NCBI RefSeq assembly: GCF_046000175.1
Contig: NZ_JBEOMB010000100.1
Span: 78,172 to 142,171 of the forward strand
Reading direction: 5' to 3'
DNA length: 64,000 nucleotides
DNA from: Rhodoplanes sp046000175
GTDB taxonomy: Bacteria; Pseudomonadota; Alphaproteobacteria; Rhizobiales; Xanthobacteraceae
Shown here: positions 35,548-43,780 of the stretch, one piece after another
How positions within the stretch are numbered: position 1 is the stretch's first letter
How the letters are laid out: each line of letters opens with the position of its first letter
Position numbers and translations under genes: made by a program
The notes under the pieces: model-generated
Told to the model about the DNA's origin: nothing
What the model saw: the letters and a program-made list of their open reading frames with translations, nothing else
Databases searched by the model: none

Positions 35548-36963
35548 TCACTGCCGCCGCCGCGAGATCACGTAGGACTCGTCGTGGAACCACAGGCCGC
35601 CGTGCTGCTGCAGGACCTCGCGGGTGGCGTCGAGATAGCCGCCGTCCGCCACCGCGGCGGCGAGTCGGTCGTCCTCCACCTGGGCGACGTAGACGGCGGC
35701 GTTCCAGGCGGCGAACAGCGTCGAGGTGCCGATCGTGTCGGCGAGCTCGCCCGGCAGCGCGTCCATGTCGTAGCGGAACAGCGCGCGGTTGTCGGCGAAG
35801 GCGTTGAACACGAGGTCGCGGCCGTCCGCCCCGAGCTCCTCCTTCACGGCGCGCAGGATGTCGTGGCGGTCGTGCACGAAGGGATCGTCGCCGGGCCACA
35901 CCCGCTGGACGATCTCCTGGCCCGGATCGTGGCCGTAGGAGTGCACGGCGACCAGCCGGCCACCGGGTGCCAACGCGCGGGCGAGCGGCGCGATCACGCG
36001 CCGCGCCTTGAAGGCGAGCGGCGCGCGCGCCCGGTAGGGCTGCGAGGCGATCACGAGATCGTAGTCGGCGATCGCGGCGCCGCGCCGCGGGATCACCTGA
36101 TCGAGCAGGAAGCGATGATCCTCGCGATAGATCACCAGCACGACCGGCCGGTCGAAGCTCGGGGAGCCGGTGCGCGGATCGATTGTGGCGTTCCAGTTCT
36201 CCGCCAGAAACGGCTCGAGCCCGCCGATCTGCTCCTCGAAGCGATGCGCGGAGGCGCCGGACAGCGCCAGATCGTGCCAGACGAGGCGGGAGTCCAGGCC
36301 GGGCGACCGCCCGCCGAGCCATGGCGCGTCCGCATAGGCGAGATTGGTCAGCACCAGCACCTGGGCCGGATGCTCGAAGAAGCGGTCCGGCATCTTCTGC
36401 AGCGTGAGGCGCACGTCCTCCAGGCTGATCTCCTTGCCGACGATGCCGAACGGCATGGTGGGGAAGCGGTCGTGCATGGCCCGCATCACCCGCGCCAGCA
36501 CGGTGCCGTCGCCGACGCCGGCGTCGAACACCCGCACGGCCGGGGGTCGCGGCGACAGGCCCGCGAGCTCCAGCGCGACCCGTTGGGCGACGACGCGCTT
36601 CTCGCTGCATGTATGGACGAACAGCAGATACTTCTGGCGATTGTCGAAGAAGCGGAAGTGACGCTGCGGGCTCGCCTCGCTCGGCACCGCGCGCGGCGGC
36701 AGCGGCGTGCGGGCCGCGAGGCCGTTGCTGCGCATCACGCCGTGGCCGCGCAGCAGCAGGCTCGAGCGCAGCTCGGGCGGCACCCGGTTCGCCTGCATGA
36801 AGGAGCGGATGCGGTCGAGCGTCTCGGTGGTGATGCGGCCGCCGTTGCGCAGCCGCGCGGCGAGCTTGCCGTCGTTGACGGCGCGCCGGCCGAAGGTCGA
36901 CTCGGCGAGCCCCGTCTCGCGGCAATAGGCGGAGATCTCCTGGAGCAGTTCCTGGGCGTTCAT
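35548..36963 (-). CDS. HTH domain fused to a SAM methyltransferase-like domain
   Basis: 471-aa protein of unclear function. Residues 1-60 look like an Xre-type DNA-binding domain (ELLQEISAYCRETGLAESTF, then ARLRNGGRITTETLDRIRSF). From about 125 a Rossmann methyltransferase fold follows: SAM motif VRVFDAGVGDGTVLARV near 145, a DLVIASQPYRAR segment that recalls the (N/D)PPY motif of amino-methyltransferases, and ALAPGGRLVAVHSYGHDPG. The ATG at 36963 begins the HTH. It lies upstream of the MTHFR gene on the same strand, with 197 bp including repeats between them. It could be a methyltransferase with DNA targeting or a SAM-sensing regulator. Confidence 0.72.
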   Translation of the reverse strand: MNAQELLQEISAYCRETGLAESTFGRRAVNDGKLAARLRNGGRITTETLDRIRSFMQANRVPPELRSSLLLRGHGVMRSNGLAARTPLPPRAVPSEASPQRHFRFFDNRQKYLLFVHTCSEKRVVAQRVALELAGLSPRPPAVRVFDAGVGDGTVLARVMRAMHDRFPTMPFGIVGKEISLEDVRLTLQKMPDRFFEHPAQVLVLTNLAYADAPWLGGRSPGLDSRLVWHDLALSGASAHRFEEQIGGLEPFLAENWNATIDPRTGSPSFDRPVVLVIYREDHRFLLDQVIPRRGAAIADYDLVIASQPYRARAPLAFKARRVIAPLARALAPGGRLVAVHSYGHDPGQEIVQRVWPGDDPFVHDRHDILRAVKEELGADGRDLVFNAFADNRALFRYDMDALPGELADTIGTSTLFAAWNAAVYVAQVEDDRLAAAVADGGYLDATREVLQQHGGLWFHDESYVISRRRQ

Positions 36964-37260
36964 CGGCGCGTCCCTCCGGGCCGTGGCCCACGTCTGACGC
37001 GCGGATTGCGGCCCATGCACAATTGAGTCGTCGGGACGCGGACCGGTCAACCACAAAGTGGCCCAACGCGACGGTGGGCCGCGGATGGGCAAATCACGTT
37101 CCTGTTGCGGTCGCGCGGCGCGCCGCAGCGCAGCAAGACGCTGCACTGCGAAGGACGCGTCTGAACACGCGGCGGGGACAGTCCCGATGCGGCGATTGCA
37201 CAGAGGCCGTCGCCGTCGGATAGCTGATCTCACGTCGGAGCACGATGTCGGAGTTCGAGA

Positions 37261-38046
37261 ATGCCCCGCCTCGCCGCCAATCTCGCCTATCTGTTCGCCG
37301 ACCGTCCGCCGCTCGATCGCTTCGGCGCGGCGGCCGCGGCGGGCTTCCGCGCCGTCGAGCTGCAGTACCCGTACGACCAGGATCCGGCCGCGATGCGGGC
37401 CGCGATCGACCGGCACGACTTGACGATGCTCGGCGTCAACACGGCGCCGCTGCCCGGCGCACCGTCCGGCATCGCCGGCGTGCCGGGGCGCGAGAGCGAG
37501 TTCGCGGCGCTGTTCGAGCGGGCGCTGGCGCTCGCCGTCGCGCTCGGCGGCCGGACGATCCACTGCCTGGCCGGCGTCGTTCCGGAGGGTGAGCGGGAGG
37601 CCGGCGAGGCGACCTTCGTCGAGAACCTGCGGCACGCGGCCGACCGCGCCGCCGCGCACGGGCTGACCATCCTGATCGAGCCGCTCAACACGGTCGACCG
37701 GCCCGGCTATCTGCTGACGCGGGCCGAGCAGGCGGCCGCGATCCTGGCCCGGGTCGAGCGCGCCAATGTGCGCATGCAGTTCGATTTCTATCACCAGCAG
37801 ATCATGGGCGGCGACATTCTGCGACGGTTCGAGCGCCACCTGCCGCTGATCGGCCATGTCCAGGTCGCCGCGGTGCCGAGCCGGGCCGAGCCCGACGAGG
37901 GCGAGGTGCACTACGGAAACGTGCTCGCCGCCCTCGACCGGCTCGGCTACGCGGGCTTCGTCGGCTGCGAATACGTGCCGCGCGGCCGCACCGAGGACGG
38001 GCTCGGCTGGGCGGCCGCCTGGGGAATCGGGTCGCCGGTATCCTGA
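37261..38046 (+). CDS. Hydroxypyruvate isomerase / 2-oxo-tetronate isomerase (OtnI/Hyi family)
   Basis: TIM-barrel sugar isomerase of 261 aa. LAANLAYLFADRPPLDRFGA at the N-terminus, the metal Glu in LIEPLNTVDRPGYLL near 138 and FDFYHQQIMGGD near 178 are diagnostic for Hyi/OtnI. GHVQVAAVPSRAEPDEGE supplies the His and Arg. GCEYVPRGRTEDGL at the end gives the second metal Glu. In acid sugar pathways OtnI converts 2-oxo-tetronate forms; Hyi converts hydroxypyruvate to tartronate semialdehyde. The denD-like gene at 29700 favours OtnI. It is divergent from the HTH-methyltransferase gene. Confidence 0.86.
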   Translation: MPRLAANLAYLFADRPPLDRFGAAAAAGFRAVELQYPYDQDPAAMRAAIDRHDLTMLGVNTAPLPGAPSGIAGVPGRESEFAALFERALALAVALGGRTIHCLAGVVPEGEREAGEATFVENLRHAADRAAAHGLTILIEPLNTVDRPGYLLTRAEQAAAILARVERANVRMQFDFYHQQIMGGDILRRFERHLPLIGHVQVAAVPSRAEPDEGEVHYGNVLAALDRLGYAGFVGCEYVPRGRTEDGLGWAAAWGIGSPVS

Positions 38047-38280
38047 TCACGACTGTACGGGATCGCCGTCGACCTGATCAGCTCGCGTCGTGATCACGAC
38101 CCGATCCGTCTTCCACGACGGCACGCGACGCGATCGCGCCGCACGACATGATTCGACGGAATTCGGTGGAATCCGGCGCAATTCTCCGGATCCACTTAAG
38201 CCCTCCTTAAGGGCACGGGCGCACGCTTTGCATTCAAACGGCGGACTCGGGACGGGTCACCAAGGACGCGAGAGGAGCCC

Positions 38281-38487
38281 ATGCTGAGCTCTCGCAAGAC
38301 GCGCTTCCAGTGGAGCAAGCAGGACCGCGGCACCGATCAGACGCTGTTCCGGTCCATGGCGCAGCGCTGGCAGCCGACCGTCCATCGCCACGACACCGAC
38401 GCGCTCGACACCATCAAGACGACGACGCCCGAGCCGCCGGCGCCCGACACGCCGCCCGGCTGGACGCCGTGGCTGTGGGTGGATTGA
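38281..38487 (+). CDS. Small hypothetical protein
   Basis: 68-aa basic, Trp-rich protein with no recognised domain: an RKTRFQWSKQDRG N-terminal part, a Pro-rich linker and PPGWTPWLWVD at the end. It has a good ribosome binding site (GAGAGGAG, 3-10 bases before the ATG). The 234-bp upstream gap is less GC-rich and contains CTTAAG and CCTTAAGG palindromes at about 38196-38213, possibly promoter DNA. A family A repeat follows. It could be a small stress or membrane-associated protein, but nothing proves this. Confidence 0.55.
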   Translation: MLSSRKTRFQWSKQDRGTDQTLFRSMAQRWQPTVHRHDTDALDTIKTTTPEPPAPDTPPGWTPWLWVD

Positions 38488-38541
38488 GCGGCGCAAACGA
38501 CTCCGCCCCTGATCGACGATGCGGCATCCCCGATCTCGGCG

Positions 38542-38692
38542 CGTGCCCCGAACAAGGCGCACCGGGCCGCAGGCCTGATGCGCCGCAGAGCCGGGGCCCA
38601 GGGGCCGCACGACGGGCGGCACGGCAGGCGCAACATCCGACCGCCCCTGGGTCCCGGGTCGCGGCGCTCCGCGCCGCGCCCGGGACACGAGG
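38542..38692. repeat. Palindromic repeat pair, family A, locus 5
   Basis: Unit 38542-38606 (CGTGCCCCG to CCGGGGCCCAGGGG) and inverted unit 38644-38692 (CCCCTGGGTCCCGGG to CCCGGGACACGAGG), spacer 37 bp. It fills most of the 267-bp gap before the phosphoesterase gene. Confidence 0.86.
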
Positions 38693-38754
38693 CTGAACGA
38701 GGTCGCTTCAGCCGGAGACGACCAAAGCCAGTAAATGGCGGTCGCGCCCGCGCG

Positions 38755-39663
38755 TCACGCGGCCGGCAGCAGCGGCCGGCGTGCCAGCTCGGTGATCGCG
38801 GTCGCGCCCGGCGCGAAGCCGCGGGTGACGGCTTCGCACGTGAACGCGCCGGGGCTCCCGTCGATCCGATAGAGATTGTAGGCGGCCGGATCGCGCTTGC
38901 CCTCGGGCGACGCCGAGGCGGAGGGCAGGCCGAGCGCCGGGATCGGCCCCGCCGGGCCGTCGAGCCAGATCAGCGCGTGGACGTGGTCGTGGCCGTGCAG
39001 CACCAGCTCGGCGCCGCGGCGCGCCAGCACGTCCAGGAAGGCGCCGGCATCGACCAGCCGCTTGGCCCGCACGGCCGGCGTCTTCGCCGGCGGGTGGTGC
39101 AGCATCACGACCCGAAACAGGCCCTCGTCGCCGAGCTGCGCGAGGCGCGCGTCGAGCCGGTCGAGCTGATCACGGCCCAAGAGGCCGGTCGCCAGGAAGG
39201 CCGGCGTCGGCACGGCGCTCGACAGGCCGACCAGCGCCACCGGGCCGCGTCGGCGGACGTACGGAAAGCGCGGATCCTGGTCGGTGCGCGCCTCGCGGTC
39301 GCCCTTCATGAAGGCGTCCCAGTGCTTGTCCCACTGAGCGATGGCGGTGCGCACATAGGCGTCGTGATTGCCCGGGACGAAGCTGACGTCGGCGGGCGAC
39401 CCGAGCGCCGCGAGCCACTCGGCCGTGGCGGCGAACTCGCCCGGCAGCGCGATGTTGACGAGGTCGCCCGTCACGGCGGTGTGGTCGGGCTTCTGGGCGG
39501 CGAGGTCGTCGATCAGGTCGGTCAGGATCTCGACCCGGTGGTGACGACGCCGGTTGCGCCGCCAGTTGAGCCAGCCGAGCACCCGCTTGGAGGCGAGCTG
39601 CCGGAGCGTCGGCCGCGGCAGCGGGCCGATATGCGGGTCGGTGAGATGCGCCAGGACGAACAT
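38755..39663 (-). CDS. Calcineurin-like metallophosphoesterase (CpdA-like)
   Basis: Binuclear metallophosphoesterase of 302 aa. All five motifs are visible: LTDPHIGP (Asp, His) near 7, VTGDLVN near 63, FVPGNHDAYV near 93, VVMLHHPP near 187 and VLHGHDHVHAL near 220. It resembles 3',5'-cAMP phosphodiesterase CpdA and Icc, but substrate preference cannot be read from sequence. It has no signal peptide. The mbfA gene lies 53 bp upstream on the same strand. Confidence 0.88.
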   Translation of the reverse strand: MFVLAHLTDPHIGPLPRPTLRQLASKRVLGWLNWRRNRRRHHRVEILTDLIDDLAAQKPDHTAVTGDLVNIALPGEFAATAEWLAALGSPADVSFVPGNHDAYVRTAIAQWDKHWDAFMKGDREARTDQDPRFPYVRRRGPVALVGLSSAVPTPAFLATGLLGRDQLDRLDARLAQLGDEGLFRVVMLHHPPAKTPAVRAKRLVDAGAFLDVLARRGAELVLHGHDHVHALIWLDGPAGPIPALGLPSASASPEGKRDPAAYNLYRIDGSPGAFTCEAVTRGFAPGATAITELARRPLLPAA

Positions 39664-39716
39664 GCGCGGCTTATACCAGACCGCGGCCGAGCGTCATCCC
39701 GACGCCGCGAACCACC

Positions 39717-40673
39717 TCACGCGCTCCCGATCAAGATGCCGGCCAGGAACACCAGGACGCCGCCGAGCACCACCTGGAAGGTGGCGGAGAGAAACGGCGT
39801 GTCCATGTATTTCCAGCGGATCCAGGAGATCACGCCGAGCTCGACGATCACCACCGCGAAGGCGACCGCCGTGGCGGTGAAGAAATGCGGGATCAGGTAG
39901 GGCAGCGTGTGGCCGAGGCCGCCGACCGTGGTCATCAGGCCGCAGACGCCGCCGCGCAGCCAGGGCGAGCCGCGGCCGGTGAGCGAGCCGTCGTCGGACA
40001 GCGCCTCGGCGAAGCCCATCGAGATGCCGGCGCCGATCGACGCCGCCAGGCCGACCAGGAAGGTCGCCCAGGTGTCGTGGGTCGCGAAGGCCGCGGCGAA
40101 CAGCGGCGCCAGCGTCGACACCGAGCCGTCCATCAGGCCGGCGAGGCCGGGCTGGACGTATTGCAGCACGAACACGCGCCGCGCGGTCGCGTCCTCGGTG
40201 GCGCGAGCGTCGGTGGTCAAGAGCTCGCCCTCCAGCCGCTCGGCCATCGCCTCGTGCGTGTCCTCGGCCTCGGCGAGCTTCAGCAGGAGCTGGCGGGTCG
40301 CGACGTCGCGGCTCGCCTCGGCGGCGCGGCGATAGAAGCGCGCCGTCTCGTACTCCATGGTCTCGGCGTATTTGCGCACCTCGTCGAGGCCGAGCGGCTT
40401 GACCAGCCAGACCGGCTTGTGGCGGACGAAGCCTTTGACGTCCTGGCGACGGATCAAGGGAATGAAATCGCCGAACTTCTGCCGGTAGAGGTCGAACAGC
40501 CAGCCGCGGTGGTGGACCTCTTCGTCCGCCATGGCGTCGAACAGGGCGGCCGTCTTGGGGTACTGGGCGCGCAGCCCTTCGGCGAAGCCGCGATAGATGC
40601 GGCTGTCCTCCTCCTCGTTGGTGATGGCGAGGGCGAGCACCTCCTGCTCGGTGAGGTCGGCGAAACGCTTCAT
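39717..40673 (-). CDS. mbfA: Membrane-bound ferritin MbfA (ferritin-like domain fused to VIT1/CCC1)
   Basis: 318-aa protein. The N-terminal half (about 1-165) is a rubrerythrin-like diiron domain with Glu/His ligands in ITNEEEDSRIYRGF, ADEEVHHRGWL, MEYETARFYR and EAEDTHEAM. The C-terminal half has about five membrane helices of the VIT1/CCC1 iron transporter type (GLAGLMDGSVSTLAPLFAAAF, AGISMGFAEALSDDGSLTGRG). In Bradyrhizobium and Agrobacterium MbfA exports iron and protects against peroxide, and is repressed by Irr. An iron control element is found just upstream, as expected. Confidence 0.92.
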   Translation of the reverse strand: MKRFADLTEQEVLALAITNEEEDSRIYRGFAEGLRAQYPKTAALFDAMADEEVHHRGWLFDLYRQKFGDFIPLIRRQDVKGFVRHKPVWLVKPLGLDEVRKYAETMEYETARFYRRAAEASRDVATRQLLLKLAEAEDTHEAMAERLEGELLTTDARATEDATARRVFVLQYVQPGLAGLMDGSVSTLAPLFAAAFATHDTWATFLVGLAASIGAGISMGFAEALSDDGSLTGRGSPWLRGGVCGLMTTVGGLGHTLPYLIPHFFTATAVAFAVVIVELGVISWIRWKYMDTPFLSATFQVVLGGVLVFLAGILIGSA

Positions 40674-40689
40674 GGGGCACCGTGGAGTT

Positions 40690-40708
40690 GTTTAGATGTA
40701 TTCTAAAC
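40690..40708. promoter_or_regulatory. Iron control element (Irr box) upstream of mbfA
   Basis: GTTTAGA, TGTAT, TCTAAAC: a perfect 7-bp dyad with a 5-bp centre, 16 bp before the mbfA start. It closely matches the TTTAGAA-N-TTCTAAA type ICE motif bound by Irr in Rhizobiales. It lies where RNA polymerase would bind, so repression under low iron is expected. Confidence 0.8.
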
Positions 40709-40857
40709 TGATCCTAGCGCCGAGTGCCCACGCCCGCCAGCGCGTCCGCCGGCCGCCAGCCATGCGCACAACCGCGGGCTGCGGCGACGATTGCCAACGC
40801 GCCGCCGAGTCGGCCATTGTGCGAGCGGCGACAATGCCGGCTCACCCGGTGTGGACC

Positions 40858-41577
40858 ATGGCGGACGAAGAGCAATCCGACGACCGGGTCGGGCTTTCGG
40901 AGGCGTCCCCTCACTATCACGGCCATCGCGACCGGCTGCGCGCCCGCTTCCGCGAGGCCGGCAGCGACGCGCTGACCGACTACGAGCTTTTGGAGCTGGT
41001 GCTGTTCCGGGCGCTGCCGCGGCGCGACGTGAAGCCGCTCGCCAAGGCACTGATCGCCCGCTTCGGCTCCTTCGCCGAGGTGATCGCGGCGCCGCCGCGC
41101 CGGCTCGGCGAGGTGCCGGGGCTCGGCGAGTCGGCCATCACCGACTTGAAGATCGTGCAAGCGGCGGCGCAGCGCATCGCCCGCGGCGAGGTCAAGCGGC
41201 GCACCGTCCTGTCGTCGTGGTCGTCCGTGCTCGACTATTGCCGCACCGCCATGGCGTTCGCCGACAAGGAGCAGTTCCGCGTCCTGTTCCTCGACAAGCG
41301 CAACCAGCTGATCGCCGACGAGGTGCAGCAGACCGGCACGGTCGACCACACGCCGGTCTATCCGCGCGAGGTGGTGAAGCGGGCGCTCGAACTGTCGGCG
41401 ACCGCCGTGATCCTGGTCCACAACCACCCGTCCGGCGACCCGACGCCGTCGCGCGCCGACATCCAGATGACCCAGGCGATCCTCGAGGTGGCGAAGCCGC
41501 TCGGCATCGCCGTCCACGACCACATCATCGTCGGCAAGGACGGCCACGCCAGCTTCAAGGGCCTGCGGCTGATCTGA
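40858..41577 (+). CDS. radC: RadC family JAB-domain protein
   Basis: 239-aa RadC-like protein. A helix-hairpin-helix region (VPGLGESAITDLKIVQAAA, near 80) precedes the JAMM/MPN+ metal site HNHPSGDPTPSRAD near residue 185, with a preceding Glu in the JAB fold. The old link to DNA repair is doubtful and the family function is unsettled. An in-frame ATG at 40834 and a longer frame from 40696 exist. The ATG at 40858 gives the usual length. It is divergent from mbfA. Confidence 0.88.
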   Translation: MADEEQSDDRVGLSEASPHYHGHRDRLRARFREAGSDALTDYELLELVLFRALPRRDVKPLAKALIARFGSFAEVIAAPPRRLGEVPGLGESAITDLKIVQAAAQRIARGEVKRRTVLSSWSSVLDYCRTAMAFADKEQFRVLFLDKRNQLIADEVQQTGTVDHTPVYPREVVKRALELSATAVILVHNHPSGDPTPSRADIQMTQAILEVAKPLGIAVHDHIIVGKDGHASFKGLRLI

Positions 41578-41640
41578 GCGGCGCGGTGCCGGAGGAACGG
41601 CCTCGCCTTGCTTCGGAGGCCCGCCGTCGCGGCGCTGCGT

Positions 41641-42408
41641 CTACCGCTTGACCATCAGGATCGGGTCGCGGGTCTCCGGGACGCGCTGCCAGGTCTTCGG
41701 CTCGGTCTCCTCGAACCGCCAGGTGCGGTTGCCGGCGCCGGTGAGCACCAGCTCGTCGCGGTCCATGGTCCAGGCGGTCGGCGCGAAACGGGTGACGGCG
41801 GCGTCGCAGTCCGGCCCGAGCCGCAGGGCGAACCCCTCGCCGGCCGGCGCGGTGGCGAGCGTCACCGGGCAGAGCACGCGGCCGCCGAGGCGCAGCGTCC
41901 AGTCGCCCGCCATCTCGGCCTGGCTCGGCGCCGGCGGCTTCACCGACGCGGCGGTCTGCAGGAACAGGATGCCCTCGCCGGGCTTGGGCGCCTCCCACAG
42001 GCCGTGCTCGACCTCGCTGAACTCCAGCATCGCCTTGCCGCGGGCATCGACGAAGCGGAGAAAGTCGTTGTCGCCGAGCGTCCAGGCGGCGGCGTCGCGC
42101 AGGAACGGGAACACCCCGGCGCACGCCTTGTCGAAGTCGATCTTCATGCCGAGCGACCCGGCCGCGTCGGTCTTGAAGCCGACCGTGCAGCGCCGGTCGC
42201 GGTCGGCGTTGGAGAACTCCCAGGCCGTGCCGGCGACCGTGCGGGCCGCCTCGCTCGGCGGAGGGGCCGGCGGCCTGGCCGCCGGCGGGGCGGGCCGCTG
42301 CGGTGCGGGCGGCGGCGCCGGCGCCTGGGCGACGGCGGGGCCGGCCGCGAGAAGGGCGACCAGCATCAGGGCGGACGGCGCGGCGCGCGAAGGAACTCGG
42401 GCTCTCAT
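41641..42408 (-). CDS. Exported protein with two AprI/Inh protease-inhibitor domains
   Basis: 255-aa exported protein. A signal peptide is clear (ALMLVALLAAGPAVAQA, residues 13-29). A Pro/Ala-rich linker follows (about 30-55). Two copies of the Inh/Omp19 beta-barrel domain come next (about 58-150, GTAWEFSNADRDRRCTVGF to GILFLQ, and about 163-250, AGDWTLRLGGRVLCPVTL to WQRVPE). Each has a W-x-L/F-x-x opening and paired Cys (RRCTV with KACAG, LCPV with DCDA). Single-domain AprI inhibits serralysin-type metalloproteases in the periplasm; a tandem version is less common. No protease gene is near. Confidence 0.78.
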   Translation of the reverse strand: MRARVPSRAAPSALMLVALLAAGPAVAQAPAPPPAPQRPAPPAARPPAPPPSEAARTVAGTAWEFSNADRDRRCTVGFKTDAAGSLGMKIDFDKACAGVFPFLRDAAAWTLGDNDFLRFVDARGKAMLEFSEVEHGLWEAPKPGEGILFLQTAASVKPPAPSQAEMAGDWTLRLGGRVLCPVTLATAPAGEGFALRLGPDCDAAVTRFAPTAWTMDRDELVLTGAGNRTWRFEETEPKTWQRVPETRDPILMVKR

Positions 42409-42465
42409 GCGATCAGGCTAGCGCATCTTTGGGCAGCGATGAACCACGCCGTGGCGCAGGCACGG

Positions 42466-42599
42466 CGTGCCCCGGACAAGGGGCGTCGGGCCGAAGGCCC
42501 GATGCGCCGCAGAGCCGGGATCCCGGGCCGCGGGGAAGAGCCTCGGCCGGAGCCCCTGGGTCCCGGTTCGCGGCGCGATGCGCCGCGCCCGGGACACGG
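42466..42599. repeat. Palindromic repeat pair, family A, locus 6
   Basis: Unit 42466-42530 (CGTGCCCCGG to CCGGGATCCCGGGCC) and inverted unit 42553-42599 (CCCCTGGGTCCCGG to GCCCGGGACACGG), spacer 22 bp. Its inner hairpin CGCGGCGCGATGCGCCGCG equals that of locus 1. Confidence 0.86.
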
Positions 42600-42620
42600 G
42601 CTTCTTCCCGGACCGACTGC

Positions 42621-43610
42621 TCACCGTGCCAGCGGCCACGGCGTCTCCGGCACCGGGGTGACCGGCCCCTTGCCGGCGAACCAGCAGGCGAGGTTGTCGA
42701 CGACGAGCTGGTCCATGCGGGCGCGGGTGTGGACCGAGGCCGAGCCGAGATGCGGGAGCAGCACCACGTTCTCCAGGGCGATCAGCTCGGGCGGGACATG
42801 CGGCTCGTTCACGAACACGTCGAGGCCGGCCGCGAAGATGGTGCGCTCCTTCAAGGCCTGGATCAGGGCGGGCTCGTCGACCACCGAGCCGCGCGCCATG
42901 TTGATCACGATGCCGTCGGGCCCGAGCGCCTTCAGCACCGTGGCGTCGATCAGGTTCCGGGTGGCGGGACCGCCCGGCAGGATCAGCATCAGCGTGTCGA
43001 CGTCGCGCGCCATGTCGATCAGCGCCGGATAGTGGCGGTACGGCACCGCGGGATTGTGCCGCCGCGTGTGATAGACGACCGGCACCCCGAAGGCGTCGAG
43101 CCGGCGCGCGATGGCGCGGCCGATGCGGCCCATGCCGACGAGCCCGACGGTGCGGTTGCGCAGCGTCGCGCGGCTCAGCGGGAACGGCGCCTCGGCCCAC
43201 TTGCCGGCACGCAGATAACGCTCCGCTTGCGGCAGCTCGCGCACCGTGGACAGCAGAAGCCCGAGCGCCGTGTCGGCGACCTCCTCGTCGAGCACCTCGG
43301 GCGTGTTGGTGACGACGATGCCGTTCTGCCCGGCCCAGGCGGCGTCGATGTGGTCGTAGCCGACCCCGACGCTCGACACGATCTCCAGCTTGGGGAAGCG
43401 TTGCAGGAAGGCGGGGTCGATCTTGTTGCCCGAATGGGTGACGGCGAGCGCCCGCACCCGGCCGGCGACGTCAGCCAGGAACCGCTCGCGATCCGGCGCC
43501 TCGATCAGCCGGTGCAGGCGGACGATCGGGTCGAGCCCGCCGACCACGATCGGCTTCGCGGTCCCGACCAGAAGAACATTTGGGGTGTCGCCTGCGGTGT
43601 CGGTCGCCAT
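42621..43610 (-). CDS. 2-hydroxyacid dehydrogenase (D-isomer specific)
   Basis: NAD(P)-dependent D-2-hydroxyacid dehydrogenase of 329 aa, of the glyoxylate/hydroxypyruvate reductase type. The nucleotide-binding motif is VGLVGMGRIGRAIARRL near 157. Catalytic residues are Arg in NMARGSVVDE, Glu in DVFVNEP and His in LPHLGSASVHTR near 295. VSSVGVGYDHID is the conserved substrate loop. It probably reduces glyoxylate or hydroxypyruvate. The OtnI/Hyi gene 4.6 kb away would be a fitting partner but is not linked. It is divergent from the PH-domain gene. Confidence 0.9.
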   Translation of the reverse strand: MATDTAGDTPNVLLVGTAKPIVVGGLDPIVRLHRLIEAPDRERFLADVAGRVRALAVTHSGNKIDPAFLQRFPKLEIVSSVGVGYDHIDAAWAGQNGIVVTNTPEVLDEEVADTALGLLLSTVRELPQAERYLRAGKWAEAPFPLSRATLRNRTVGLVGMGRIGRAIARRLDAFGVPVVYHTRRHNPAVPYRHYPALIDMARDVDTLMLILPGGPATRNLIDATVLKALGPDGIVINMARGSVVDEPALIQALKERTIFAAGLDVFVNEPHVPPELIALENVVLLPHLGSASVHTRARMDQLVVDNLACWFAGKGPVTPVPETPWPLAR

Positions 43611-43780
43611 CGGGGGTCTCCTGCCTGTTCTTGCATGTCGGCCCGGCTTATCAGCGGCCGGTCCGCACCGGCAAGGCCGCGCCGCGCAGGGCCGATCCTG
43701 CCGGCTCCGGGCCAGCCGATTCCACCCTCCGGCGAAACGCGGTATGGGTACGGCCGCGGAGCCGGGGAGATCGCGCGCGC

